Shown one piece after another: positions 14,760-26,100 of a stretch of DNA of 64,000 nucleotides. Each line of letters starts with the position of its first letter. Within the stretch, counting starts at the first letter, position 1. Source of the stretch: Flaccisagitta enflata (Eukaryota > Chaetognatha > Sagittoidea > Aphragmophora); assembly GCA_965153355.1 (NCBI GenBank), contig OZ231127.1, forward strand, positions 51,522,001 to 51,586,000, read 5' to 3'. The translations under genes were made by a program, and so were the position numbers. The notes under the pieces are model-generated. The model saw only the letters and a list, made by a program, of their open reading frames with translations. It was not told the origin of the DNA and searched no databases.

Positions 14760-15150
14760 GACAATTAGTTGGGACAATGCCATTGACAAGAGTTAGGACA
14801 ATGCCATTGACAAGAGTTGGGACAATGTCGTTGACTAGAGTAGGGACGATAAACCATTGACAAGAGTTGGGACAATGTCATGGACAAGAGTTGGAAATCA
14901 TTGATTGACAAGAGTTGGGACAATGCCATGTACAAGAGTTGGGACAATGCCATTGACAAGAGTTGAGACAATACAATAGACAAAAGTTGAGACAATGCCA
15001 TTGACAAGTTGAGACGATACCATTGACAAGGGGGTGGACAATACCATTGACTTAAAGTTGGAGACAATATCATTGACAAGAGATTAGTTCTATAACAGTA
15101 ACAAAGTTGAGACAATACCATTAACTAAGTTGGGACAATACCATTTACTA
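14760..15150. repeat. Degenerate 24-bp minisatellite
   Basis: Irregular GTTGGGACAATGCCATTGAC units with deletions. A further short patch lies at 15518-15640. Same orientation as 8072-8490. Confidence 0.85.
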
Positions 15151-15640
15151 TAGGGTGATTGTTGTTGGTGTCCTCTTCGCATGTGCCTGCCAAATGGATT
15201 GTGCCGGCTGTCCGTGGGATAATTGATTGATTGGATAAGAGTTAGGTTAGTGTGCACAGTGTGTTATTATGATTATGGCATCGGGGATGACAGAGGATCT
15301 TGCGGTCCTGAGCATGGGAAAGAGAAAGGTGATATCCAAAACATGCAAGGTGACACGGCATGCAATGGGCAGCCAACCATGTGTCCACAGATGTTAATCG
15401 ACAGTTAGATAATGTTAATATGCGGCCGTGATGTTCAAGTATTTAAGCCAGAATAAGGACCCAGCAGTCCACCTTGTTAATCTCAGCGCAATCCATTTAT
15501 CATTGTCTTACAACTAGAGTTGGGACAATGTCATTGACTGGAGTAGGGACGATATACCATTGACAAGAGTTGGGACAATGTCATGGACAAGAGTTGGAAA
15601 TCATTGATTGACAAGACTAGGGAAAATGGGATTGACAATA

Positions 15641-16225
<585 letters not shown>

Positions 16226-16464
16226 TAACATCAACACGACATCAACACTATTGAAAATGCTTTTAGCCAGAAGTTCGATGATATTTTCTTGGAGAAGCTC
16301 CCACCCAACAATAATGAAGGCAATTTAATAAATCAAATCTGTACATGCTAAAGATGAATTTGAAAAGTTTTGAGTAAATAAAATAGAGAACGCAGAAGAA
16401 ATATGCCATGTCCAATTTTTGAAGGATTTAACAATGAGCCATGATACTAAAAATAATCACTGAC

Positions 16465-16885
16465 CTGCAATTTGGACTCAACAAACTCCATCTGTTCGAC
16501 GATATGTCTTAAACCGGCCGCGAACCCTGGCGTAAATCTTAGAACTTGAAAGACGCTGTTTGCATAGCAGGTGTTGCCTAAATTTTCAAGACCAACGATG
16601 GGATTAAAGTGCTCCGGTCGTGGTGGCATTTCGGTTCCATTTTCAGCCGAAGGGGCGTAGGGTCCCCAACATTCCCCGACATCGTTGTCGTTATTGTTGT
16701 TGTTGTTGAAATTATCAGCGGTGTCGTCAGTGCGCCCATCTGAATCATGGACCGGAAAGCACGGCTTAAAATCCGCATCTCCACCATTTTCCTTCGAAGA
16801 TGAGTGATGGGAAGACTCCGATCTGTCGTCGAAGGCTCCCTCCCGGACGAACGCCTGGGTTCGAATTTCCTTCATTTTCTTTGTC
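16465..16885 (-). CDS. Internal exon of a USP1-like ubiquitin carboxyl-terminal hydrolase
   Basis: One 421-base minus-strand exon. Its acceptor AG is at 16886-16887 after a T-rich tract (TTTATTTATCCAG). Its donor GTCAGT starts at 16464. The open frame is phase 1 at the 5' side. Counting from the first in-frame ATG at 16875, an acidic, Ser/Asn-rich segment (residues 15-85, with an Asn run) leads into NPIVGLENLGNTCYANSVFQ at 91-110. This is the Cys box of the USP family, with the nucleophile at Cys103, followed by VLRFTPGFAAGLRHI. USPs are cysteine proteases that remove ubiquitin from proteins. The PGF..G..H spacing after the Cys box resembles USP1, the deubiquitinase of FANCD2 and PCNA, so USP1 is my best guess. 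The His box and the remaining exons are not visible downstream. It could be an exon of a large-intron gene or an isolated remnant. The USP family call is firm and the USP1 subtype is inferred. Confidence 0.8.
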
Positions 16886-17328
16886 CTGGATAAATAAATA
16901 GTATATTAGATACAAAAGCGTCTCGCTAAAAGAGCCGGCCGGCTAAGAGGTACGATAGAAGAATCGACCATGTCAATCAGGAGTTAATGTCTTCGAGACG
17001 CGGTGAAAATGTTGGCGCCTATCTGAACTTTTCACTACTTTTAAACATGTTATGACAGGCGCAACAGCATTTATCGTTCTGCATGTTTATGTCTTCTCCC
17101 GTCAAAACGCTCAGAATATGATCAGAACATGATCAAAGTCTGGTCTTCACTTTGATCTACGGTTAGCACAATACCTTTTTGTCTATTTTGCAGTCAACAA
17201 GCAGTTTTCATAGCTTAGCTCGAGTCAAACATCGACAAAAGCCTTCTGTATCTCTGCCACGATTATACATACGTCAGAAGGACAAATAAAACTGATTGAC
17301 CAGAAAAGCGAAGAGAAGTATGTAAAAA
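16886..17328. other. Low-copy spacer upstream of the USP exon
   Basis: Presumed intron or flank on the minus strand. No further exon is recognised. TCAGAATATGATCAGAACATGATC at about 17110 is a short local repeat. Confidence 0.4.
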
Positions 17329-17380
17329 AAGCTTCAAAATTACAGTCCCCGACTGGGGACTGTAATTTTTGAAGCTTTCT
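17329..17380. repeat. Near-perfect hairpin
   Basis: The arms AAAGCTTCAAAATTACAG plus TCCCC at 17329-17351 pair with GGGGACTGTAATTTTTGAAG plus CTTT. The loop is four bases (GACT) and there is one mismatch. A second small palindrome, TCGCGTAAACGCGA, follows at 17384-17397. Confidence 0.9.
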
Positions 17381-17409
17381 CGTCGCGTAAACGCGACTCG
17401 AGAAGATTC

Positions 17410-17668
17410 ACGACAAAAAAAAAAAAAAATCTAAAAAAAAAAATTTAAAAAAAAATTTAAAAATTTCAAAAAAATTTTTTTTTAAAATCTGAAAAAATTT
17501 TCTAAAATTTTTTAAAATTTCAAAAAAAAATTTTTCAAAAAAAAAAAAAAAAAAAAAAATTTCCAAAAAAAAAAAACCTTAGAGCCATGACGGCACACCT
17601 TAAACACTAAACAAGAAGGCACACCTTGGTATCCGTGCACACGCGCTCTCTTGTGTGTGTGCGTGTAA

Positions 17669-17699
<31 letters not shown>

Positions 17700-17700
17700 C
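17410..17700. repeat. A/T homopolymer tract and (GT)n
   Basis: 17415-17575 is almost only A and T runs. (GT)n lies at about 17653-17699. Confidence 0.9.
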
Positions 17701-17984
17701 AAACCTTTTTACCATGAAGGTGAACTTTGACCAGAGCAAATCTTCTGAATACTATAAGTAGTTCAGCATTGGGAATTACAAGTAACTAAATTAGTAATTG
17801 TTTATCATTTAAATTGTAATAATGAAAATACTATAAAGCTGAACAACAACATGAGTGAATGTAAAATGATATTTAACTAATAAATGCATCACACAAAAAT
17901 CTTTCAACAAATAAATGGTCATCCGCAATATGTAAATAAGAAAAGTGAGAATCTCCTCAATAAACAATTCACCCCACTCTACAG

Positions 17985-18560
17985 CATTAATATTACTACA
18001 TAAATATTTTTATATCTCATAAATCAGACTTCAGATTTAAATTGAATTTTGCAGGGGCTGTTCAATTGATGTCCTTTAAATGAATACCAAATTAAAAAAT
18101 TCACATAATTCTACTACCCTTTGCCTATGTAAACTGCCTAAGTCCTAGTAACATATTACTACATAAATAAGCTATTATCTCATAAAACAGACTTCAGATT
18201 TAATTCGAATTTTGCAGGGGTGATTTATTTACTATCCTTTACTTGCATACCAAATTAAAAAAAATTCATATAGTTTTTCTACCCTCTACCTATGTAAATC
18301 TTCTAAGTCCCAGTAACATATTACTACATAAATAAATTAGCTAATATCTCATGAACCAGACTTCAGATTTAATTCGAATTTTGCAGGGGCTGCTTATTCA
18401 GTGACCCTTACTTGTATACCAAATTAAAAAAAAATTCACATAAGTTTACTACCCTCTGCCTATGTAAATCGCCTAAGTCCAGTAAAATATTACTACAAAA
18501 ATAATAGGCAAAGGGTAGTAAAAGTTAATGAATTTTTCTGAAAATTGGTACACAAGCTCC
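17985..18560. repeat. Tandem repeat, period about 165 bp, with inverted end
   Basis: TATTACTACA recurs at 17991, 18154, 18319 and 18488. Each unit also carries CAGACTTCAGATTTAATTCG, TTTTGCAGGGG and CTACCCTCTGCCTATGTAAA. At 18505-18560 GGCAAAGGGTAGTAAAAGTT appears as the reverse complement of the unit interior, so the array ends in an inverted partial copy. Flanking 17701-17984 and 18561-18750 show nothing else. Confidence 0.9.
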
Positions 18561-18754
18561 CATTGACATAAAAATATTACTGGTAAAGTTTCATGAACTT
18601 CTGAAGTCTGGTTCAAAAAATATGAGAAGGTTTTAAACGCCTAACGAACAGACAGACTACACGATCAGGTCCACCTCATAGTCACCGACGAAAACTTTTC
18701 GTCGGGGACAAAAATTCGTTTGCTTGTTTAATGATGGCAACGGCAAATGAGGAA

Positions 18755-18952
18755 AACAAGGCCAGATACACGGCTACCGAAGTCGCGTGCGGGGGGGCAG
18801 GGGCCATATTTGAGGTCACTAGACCATTTGGGCAGGAGCAGTGAGGTCAAAGAAATAGAATAAAAAAAAAGTAAAATGTGACCGACCGACCAACCGACCG
18901 ATCGACCAACGGACAAAGGGGGTTGTAGAGACGCGTGCACGCGACATAAAAA
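18755..18952 (-). repeat. Family H repeat, full-length type A
   Basis: AACAAGGCCAGATACACGGC at the start, GTGACCGACCGACCAACCG in the tetramer zone, and the end hairpin CGCGTGCACGCG. Confidence 0.8.
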
Positions 18953-19184
18953 AGAATCGACCGACTCCCGTCTTTTTTAAAATCCCAAACTTTAAAAAAA
19001 AAAAAAGAATTTTCTAAATGAGATTCTTTGATGAGAGAGTTGAAATAAAATCCCACAGCATATATAAATACAAAATTCGCGTGGGTTTACAAAACTTGAA
19101 AAATCGATGTCGTCTGCCGGCTTGAGCCTTGTTACTGAGGTGGTGATCTACATAAACGAAAAAAGATAGACATGTACGTTGTAA

Positions 19185-19553
<369 letters not shown>

Positions 19554-19924
19554 TTTGTATCATTTGGGAAAACCGCAAGTACCGCAAAAAACACTTCTCG
19601 CCTTTCCCTTGATTATCTGATTGACTGTTTTTCTTACTCAAGTCTTACTCAAGTCTTTCTACTCTGGACGGGAGTCCTTTTTCTTTTTTTTTTTGCTCCG
19701 ATGTCCTTTTTCCTTTCTCTTCGTTCTTCTTTACTTATGAGCTTCAGAGTTATACTTATTGCCTGACTGTTGGTCGTTTGTGTGTCTTTTGCGGATGTCA
19801 GGCAATCTCCTGGAAAGGGAGTGACCGTCAAAAATCCTAAGTACAAAAATCAAACCGCGTAGATTTTCATTCTTGATGGACCTTGTTTTCTGGGTCTTCA
19901 TTTTATTTGAATCATTGCTCTGAT

Positions 19925-20157
19925 TTACTGATTGATTGTTTGATTAAAAGTTTGATTGATTGATACATGAATTGATTGATTGATACGATGTCTCATTGAT
20001 TGTTCAACCGATTGTTTGATTGATTGATTGATTGATTGATTCGTTCATTCATTCATTCGTTCATTATTATTTCGTTCAAAAATTCATTCATTCATTCATT
20101 CATTCATTCATTCATTCATTCATTCATTCATTCATTCATTCATTCATTCATTCAATT
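19925..20157. repeat. (TTGA)n and (ATTC)n microsatellites
   Basis: A degenerate TTGA zone to about 20042, then about 25 ATTC units. The Ile-His-Ser repeat frame across it is not a gene. Confidence 0.95.
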
Positions 20158-20291
20158 TATTTTCTTTTTAGCTATTCTTTTTCTTTCTCTCTGTCTCTCT
20201 TTATTCATCATTCCGTCTTTCATCAATTCTTTTATCATTCAATCGTGTCTATCTCGCAGGCGATTCATTATTCTCCACTCTCCATGTATAC

Positions 20292-20561
20292 TAAGGGCGT
20301 GTTTCTAGTGATGACCAAAAACGCGTTTCTTCCCATTGAACGTGTTTACAGCTTAAACACATATTCGAGAATTTCCAACGTCCCATGAGGGAGTAGCGAA
20401 ATGAGTGAGCGAGCCCGTGAATGGAGCGAGCGAAGTGAAGCGGAGCCGAGCGCTGCGGGGCAAGTGAGCGGAGTGAGCGGTGCGAGCGAACGATTGAACG
20501 TAGCAAGCGACTGAGTGGCCTGTTAAAAATGTGATTGTCTCTGACTAGAAACGCCCCCTAA
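20292..20561 (+). mobile_element. Harbinger-like MITE with TAA target duplication
   Basis: The 264-bp element at 20295-20558 starts GGGCGTGTTTCTAGT and ends ACTAGAAACGCCCCC, so the ends are inverted repeats. It is flanked by TAA on both sides. A TWA 3-bp duplication is the PIF/Harbinger signature. The interior is full of GAGCGAGCG- and GAGTGAGCGG-type words. It encodes no transposase. Related copies are at 20921, 36027 and 47285. Confidence 0.8.
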
Positions 20562-20918
20562 CTCAGAATGGTAATTTGGTCTTGCCCCCTCGTTGAACTC
20601 CACCTACACTCATTTATTGCCCAGCCCCCCAAAAGCATCCGCCTCTCAGATGCGCAACTCGTTCAAACACTTGCAGATCTCGAATAATCTGCATGTTTAG
20701 AGGGACTAAAGCAAAGACTAAAGCAAACCTTTACTCCAATGTAGCGAGGTATAGGGCTGATGAGTCAGTCAGTCGCCTAAAATGAGCCAATTGACTGCTG
20801 TTTGGCAAACTAGATCTAGATCAAGGCATCGAGGCTATCATTTTGAATCAGTATAAGTAAGTATTAATGCCTCTTGGCTGACATTGAAATAGAATCTACG
20901 ACGGCGGGATTTGGACAA
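20562..20918. other. Spacer, nothing assignable
   Basis: No repeats or open frames with recognisable content. Confidence 0.4.
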
Positions 20919-21154
20919 TGGTTGTGTTTCTACTGATGACCAAAAACGCGATTGTTCCCGTGAGACGCGTTTTCAGTGTGAACACATATTCATGAATTTC
21001 AACCATCCAACGAGGGAGTGAGCAAAGTGAGGAAGTGATCCCGTGAATGGAGCAAAGCATAGCGCTCGGAGTGAGTGAGCGGAGTGAGCGGTGCAAGTGA
21101 ACGAACAAAACAAGCGACCGAGAGGCCCGTTTAAAACACGATTGTTACGAGTAG
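20919..21154 (+). mobile_element. Decayed Harbinger-like MITE copy
   Basis: TGTGTTTCTACTGATGACC and the GAGTGAGCGGAGTGAGCGG interior match the copy at 20295. The right TIR is lost at the junction with the family H copy starting at 21155. Confidence 0.7.
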
Positions 21155-21365
21155 AACAAGGCCGGATACACGGCCATCAGTTGCGGACGGGTGTTCAGGG
21201 GCGGAAATGCAACTGTCCGCAACTAGAAATGTTCTAAAACGCTCATTTCCTCACTTTTCGACTCGTGTCCACGGACCGATGGACGGACCGATGGACCGAC
21301 CGACGGACAGATAGACCAACGGATGGACAATGCCTCTTATAGAGTTGCGTGTCCGCAACTAAAAA
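21155..21365 (-). repeat. Family H repeat, type C
   Basis: It starts AACAAGGCCGGATACACGGC. Type C copies carry GTTGCGGACGGGTG, CTCGTGTCCACGGACC, GCCTCTTATAGAGTTGCG and a weaker end hairpin (GTTGCGTGTCCGCAAC). Confidence 0.8.
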
Positions 21366-21699
21366 GACCAAATGGACATTCTAACTGGAGCGAACCCAGT
21401 AACAGTTTTAAGTCGTCAAACACACAACTGGGCCGTACACCATCATAGGATTGGACGGAAATCATTGTTTACCTTCATAGTGTTTCCTGGTATTATGCCT
21501 GAAAATGTACCACATTGTAATGCCTAACCTTGAAATCGTGGCAGATATTGAGATCCGTTTTGGGCCAACTCAATACTGTTTCGGCAATTGTTTCGGCAAT
21601 CGTCTCGGCAATTCTCGTAAAAGCTTTTTCATAGGCTTGTCAATTCTAAACAAATTGAGCTTATACGCTGGAATTAGTCTCAGTTTATTCATTATTCAA
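21366..21699. other. Spacer with short TTTCGGCAAT repeats
   Basis: TTCGGCAATTGTTTCGGCAA is a local direct repeat near 21580. A 78-codon open frame has no recognisable motif. Confidence 0.4.
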
Positions 21700-21793
21700 A
21701 AGGGGTTTTCGCATTGGGGAGATTATCTAGATACTATCTAAATGTCTCCCTATGTGATATCTCAATAATTTTCCTAATGCGAAGACCCCTATA
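21699..21793. mobile_element. Short palindromic MITE (GGGGTTGTCGCATTGGG type), diverged
   Basis: AGGGGTTTTCGCATTGGGG at the left pairs with the reverse complement of CCTAATGCGAAGACCCCT at the right. The centre is ATCTAGATACTATCTAAATG. Better conserved copies are at 22066 and 40129. Confidence 0.75.
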
Positions 21794-22065
21794 GTCATAG
21801 AATGCGCATTGGCTGAAGAATCTGCGGAAACATAGATATTCAATATGGATAATGGACACCTGGGGAATAATTTGATTTATTCTTTTCATTACATTGATTA
21901 AATTTCAACCAAATTTTGAAATGATAAGTGTTAATATGTTACACAATGTGTTTTTTTCTGTTGGTAACTTTGTAGCATAATGATTATGATAATCTCGATT
22001 AAGATCGTACAAAAATCTGAATAAGTTATTAGTTCTTGGCCAATCACGATTGACAAGCAGACAAT

Positions 22066-22143
22066 AGAGGTCGTCGCATTGGGAACATTATCGAGATATT
22101 ACGTAGGGAATATCTCGATAATACGCCCAATGCGACAACCCCT
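22066..22143. mobile_element. Short palindromic MITE
   Basis: GTCGTCGCATTGGGAAC and ATTATCGAGATATT form the left arm. The right arm is their near-exact reverse complement, ending CCCAATGCGACAACCCC. The whole 78-bp unit can fold into one hairpin. Confidence 0.85.
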
Positions 22144-22415
22144 TGTCTCGCTCACCAACAATGAGTGCCAGAATGGATGGACGATTACTTCTGTTCGTTA
22201 TGACTACAACAGTGATGGTCGAAAGAGAAGAATGTATTTGCCATAACAAAATGGTTTTTGAAATAAATCAAATTCTTTAACCGTCTTCGCATGCTTTTGC
22301 TTTATCTCGATTTAGGTCAGATTGAGAACAAACAGCAATCAGACAAAAAAGAAAAAAAAAAGAATTGCAATGGACTGATAATGTGGCCAGTGACATTTAT
22401 TTCATATTTGAACTA

Positions 22416-22457
<42 letters not shown>

Positions 22458-22724
22458 AGAGACAGACAGACAAATAGACTATCATCTTATGTTATCTTGT
22501 TCGTAATGGAATCGGTTTGCAATACATCGATTTTGAAATAATAGGAAATGAGACAGGTAGACAGGCAGAAACGCATTGAAGGAGGAAATGAAAATAGCGA
22601 CCGTGAAAATAGACAAGACAAACATTTGCTTATAAAGCCTGCACATGAAATATGCATGGCAGTAATATCATATTGGCTTCGAGCATTAACTCAGGAGGAA
22701 ATATAAGCCAAATATATTCACTTT
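22144..22724. other. Low-copy sequence left of the LTR element, with (GA)n
   Basis: (GA)n lies at 22420-22455. No gene is seen. Confidence 0.5.
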
Positions 22725-22729
22725 AAGCG

Positions 22730-23218
22730 TGTGAAAAATGTGTTTTTTGTTGGCTTCGACGATTCCATTTTTTGTGGCATTGCTCTTTTGTCGCCTCTGT
22801 GGATTTATAGAGTTGCTTGAGATTTTTAATTTTTATCGCATTTTGCTGCTGGAGACGTGTGCGCGTTTTTTATCTTTTTTGCCTTGCATTTTTATCGTTA
22901 TCGCGTCATTTTATCGTTTTAGTCTCGTTTTATCGTTTTGGTCTCGTTTTATCTCGATTTGTGTACTAATTTTTTCCCTTTTTTGTTCCATTTAGAGTCT
23001 TTTTTGAGAGGTGTGGTGGCAAACTGTCCGTTAATAGATTTTACTCCATAAAAATAGACATATCGGCGGCTATGTAGAATTACGACGGGCTTTATCATTT
23101 CATCCACACCTCAATATGCAAATTAGACAAAATAAGGACATGTTCACGCTCAGCTAAATAGACATGTGAATCGCTAAAAGCGTGAACCGACGGCAAGAAA
23201 CTATGCCGTAAATTCACA
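22730..23218 (+). repeat. 5' LTR (489 bp)
   Basis: Starts TGTGAAAAATGTG and ends TTCACA. The T-rich left half carries a short repeat of TTTTATCGTTTTGGTCTCG-type words. If the self-priming reading is right, U3 is 22730-23030 and the RNA starts near 23031. Confidence 0.95.
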
Positions 23219-23232
23219 GTAAAATCTATTAA
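23219..23232 (+). promoter_or_regulatory. Candidate self-priming primer-binding site
   Basis: GTAAAATCTATTAA begins at the first base after the LTR. It is the exact reverse complement of TTAATAGATTTTAC inside the LTR (23031-23044), and one further base pair forms with the last LTR base. No TGG-type tRNA primer site is present in the next 60 bases. The arrangement fits a primer taken from the 5' end of the element's own RNA, as known for Tf1. Confidence 0.7.
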
Positions 23233-23646
23233 AAATCGACGCCGTCTTCACTCGTCTATTCGTGTCTCCTGCCCTGACCCAAGGCTGCTGTCATGCTAAG
23301 TGACGGCCCCAGGCGCCGGGGCGCCGGGACGTGATGTCAATGAGAGAAACACGCGTTGATAAATCGCTGATGAATCGTCCTTTTATCGTCGAAATGTATT
23401 TGCGCCTTTCCCCATGTGCAATTGGCGTCGGTGGTGGCGAACCTGATCCGTTTTTTGGCGTGCTTCTTGCGTGCTTCTTGCGTGCTTCTTGCGTGCTTCT
23501 TGCGTGCTTCTTGCTGCTTGCGTGCTAAAGACCGACGAGGTGATGCTTAACTGACCCTGAATTTCGACGTGAATTAAGCAAGTGACTACGTCCCAGCAAA
23601 ATGGACTCTAAAAACGTTATCGCGCCAGTTTCCATTGGACGCTAAA
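23233..23646 (+). other. Gag leader
   Basis: Untranslated leader. It contains a five-fold repeat of CGTGCTTCTTG at about 23458-23515. A minor ATG at 23331 opens a 65-codon frame with no recognised content. Confidence 0.6.
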
Positions 23647-25665
23647 ATGTCTGTTCCATCAGCAACGATGGCTGATAGGGGTGTACACGACACCTCCATT
23701 TCATCTATGGCATCATACTTTGCGGGTTGCCAACATGAACGTATCATTGAGTTACGCGAGATGCGTGCCAATGTGGTTGCGGCATTAAACGAGGCTCAAT
23801 TGGCCTTCAATTACGTGGCCAATAATCCCGAAGATGAATTGGCAGCAGCAGATTCAGATTTTGCGCGCGACGGCCTTCAAGCAATCGTGTATCGTTACCT
23901 CGCCAAAACCAACGACATTTCGAAATCGGGCGAGCTTGACGGTGCATACGACTTGTGGACGTACTCTGCAAATAGCCTGAAAACTGTGCGCAGCAAATGG
24001 GCAAAGATGAAATTTTTCGCAACAGACTTGTATTCCGACAATTTTCCGACAACGGAGGGGATTCTTAGACATTGCCAACGTACTCCTCATACACTGGGGT
24101 TTGATACGGAAGCGGTTGACAAGAGTTTGAATGATGCGAACCGAGGTGAATCAGGTGGCGCGCTAGGGCAGCGAGATGTTAGGCCGACGCAATATTTCTC
24201 CACGGAAGGAACAACGCGGGAGCCGGTACACGAGCAGCTTCAGCAGCACCATCATCGACAACCTTCGGTGTCTCAACAAGCTCGTCAACAGCATCATCAG
24301 CAGCAATATCGAGTCGAGAGGGATCAGATTGCAAGAGGTGGGAATGGTGATGGTGAGGTCGTCAGGCAGGTGGGTGGTGATCATGAGCAGTCGGTAGTAG
24401 TCGGTGGTGGTTATCGACATCAGCAACCATCCCAGGAACGTCCGACAGACACAAGTCACCGCGAACCTCAGACGACACAATTCCATCGCCTTCTTTCTCA
24501 TCATCCTCCTCCCTCATCTCTTCCACATGGTGCAATTGTAGATGGAGATAGTAAGACCCAGCGACAATCGACAGTTGGTGGTGACTTCCGACGACAACCA
24601 CCAAGACGTCAATTGGTTGCAGGCGTTGACTACGTTGAAGAATCTTATCCAATTGATAATCACCAGTTTGATCCTCCTCCTCCTCCTCCTCCTTTATCTC
24701 CTTTGACTCGGCGTCAAACGGGTTCCCATGGGGCACGGCAGGGTTTAGCGCATCAACCCTCAACACTCTCGCCAGATGGTGCCATTGGGAATTTCATTGC
24801 GGCATCTCATGCAGACAATTTCATTCGATGGCGGGAAATTGGTTATAGGAACTTGGAAAAGGCGCGACCAAGATCTCCATACCAGTCATTGACGCCTACA
24901 GACTACATTGTCGTGAAACGGAGATTTCTGGAGGCAGCGAATAACAAGGGAATTACGGAAATGGACATGATTTTGGAGTTACCACATTGGTTTAGTGGCC
25001 CTGTAGCTGATGTCATCATGACGGCAACAATTGGCGTGACAGCAGAAACTGCCGCCTTTGAGTTGGAGCAGTGTTTTAAACGGATGGACACGATATTCCA
25101 GGGGGACTCAAGTACGGTTGGCGCTCTGCTTGATGGAATTGCATCCGCTCCTCCAATCGCAGGTCATGATTACAAGGCCCACTTTCTCCTATACGCGGAA
25201 TTGTTGAAGGCTGAAAAGGTGGCGATGGTGTGTGGAGAGGGAGAGGAGTGTCATAGCGACAATAGACTTCGTCTCATCCTCAATAATCGACTCCCTCATC
25301 TCGCCGACAAATTTTGGACGGAAAACTTTGAGTCAGAAATGAGTGGCCGGGGTAGCTTTAACTACCATAATTTGGTAGAACTGGTGGAGCGATGGGCAAT
25401 AATTAAAAGAAATTGTGGACAAACGTCGCCCTATGAACATTCAACAATATGTGGGGTTTGTGACCACCCCCACCCCACTTCTCAATGTACCATTTTGATG
25501 GAAATTCCGGTTGACTCAAGAGTGGACATTCTATCCAAACGCGATCTCTGTTATCATTGTTTTGCGAAAGGCCACACTGCCAAATACTGTGACAACAAAC
25601 CGACGTGCCAAATGTGCGGCCGAGCCCACGCAACAATTCTCCACGGCCGCAATTTCAATCAATGA
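23647..25665 (+). CDS. gag: Gag-like nucleocapsid protein, BEL/Pao type
   Basis: 672 codons from ATG 23647, uninterrupted. The frame also opens upstream at a TTG, but ATG is the likely start. Residues about 195-350 are Gln/His/Pro-rich and disordered. Residues about 395-590 (from FIRWREIGYRNLEKARP) form the globular part, with ELPHWFSGPVADVI in the place where BEL/Pao gags have their conserved helical core. The C-terminus holds three zinc-binding motifs: CGVCDHPHPTSQC at 602, the canonical CCHC knuckle CYHCFAKGHTAKYC at 635, and CQMCGRAHATILH just before the end. This three-finger order with a terminal ILH is characteristic of BEL/Pao elements and of related aspartic-protease polyproteins. 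Gag packages the element RNA into particles. Here the frame stops six residues after the last finger, where BEL/Pao polyproteins usually run on into protease and RT. Whether the stop is original or a truncation cannot be told from one copy. Confidence 0.88.
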   Translation: MSVPSATMADRGVHDTSISSMASYFAGCQHERIIELREMRANVVAALNEAQLAFNYVANNPEDELAAADSDFARDGLQAIVYRYLAKTNDISKSGELDGAYDLWTYSANSLKTVRSKWAKMKFFATDLYSDNFPTTEGILRHCQRTPHTLGFDTEAVDKSLNDANRGESGGALGQRDVRPTQYFSTEGTTREPVHEQLQQHHHRQPSVSQQARQQHHQQQYRVERDQIARGGNGDGEVVRQVGGDHEQSVVVGGGYRHQQPSQERPTDTSHREPQTTQFHRLLSHHPPPSSLPHGAIVDGDSKTQRQSTVGGDFRRQPPRRQLVAGVDYVEESYPIDNHQFDPPPPPPPLSPLTRRQTGSHGARQGLAHQPSTLSPDGAIGNFIAASHADNFIRWREIGYRNLEKARPRSPYQSLTPTDYIVVKRRFLEAANNKGITEMDMILELPHWFSGPVADVIMTATIGVTAETAAFELEQCFKRMDTIFQGDSSTVGALLDGIASAPPIAGHDYKAHFLLYAELLKAEKVAMVCGEGEECHSDNRLRLILNNRLPHLADKFWTENFESEMSGRGSFNYHNLVELVERWAIIKRNCGQTSPYEHSTICGVCDHPHPTSQCTILMEIPVDSRVDILSKRDLCYHCFAKGHTAKYCDNKPTCQMCGRAHATILHGRNFNQ

Positions 25666-26100
25666 GCCTCTTTTTTCGTCCAAATTGTCCTCCTTTTCGC
25701 CTCATGTCCGCTCGTGCGCCCTTCATGTCCTTACAAGTCACGCGATTACGAACAGACGCGTCCCCAGCTCCTTGGTCGTCTTCCATTTGTCCGGTGGAGG
25801 TGCCTTTGACAGCTGGATTTTGGAGACCGGCGATGGGATGCATCCCAATGCGTTCCATATCAACACTTCTAAAACGGATAAGTTTAATTGAAAGAGTGAT
25901 TGACATTGATGATTGCTTGACTGAGTCAATTCGTTTCAATGTATATCCCTTTCTTTTCCCGCCCCTTATCTGTTTAGAGTTTGATAACGTTTTATCGTCC
26001 TCTGTTTGTGTGTTTTCTTTATATTCACCCTACAGTAGCTTCCGGACGTTTTTCTCAATTGCTTGAGCGCGCGCGTTGTCACTGCCGGCCCACGCAGGAA
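25666..26100 (+). other. Post-gag region, no recognisable pol
   Basis: Open frames of 126 and 153 codons overlap here in frames different from gag. I see neither a DSG/DTG protease signature nor YXDD. It could be a scrambled protease remnant or captured DNA. Confidence 0.5.

Noticed and set aside
20032-20388. IHSFIHSF repeat protein
   Set aside because: Translation of the (ATTC)n tetranucleotide array.
24163-24766. Minus-strand frames of 113-134 codons inside gag
   Set aside because: Antisense shadows of the gag coding sequence, with no independent motif.
25605-26066. Retroviral-type protease after gag
   Set aside because: I looked for DSG/DTG and the LLDSGSQ-type context in all three forward frames and saw none. 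Called only as unrecognised post-gag sequence.
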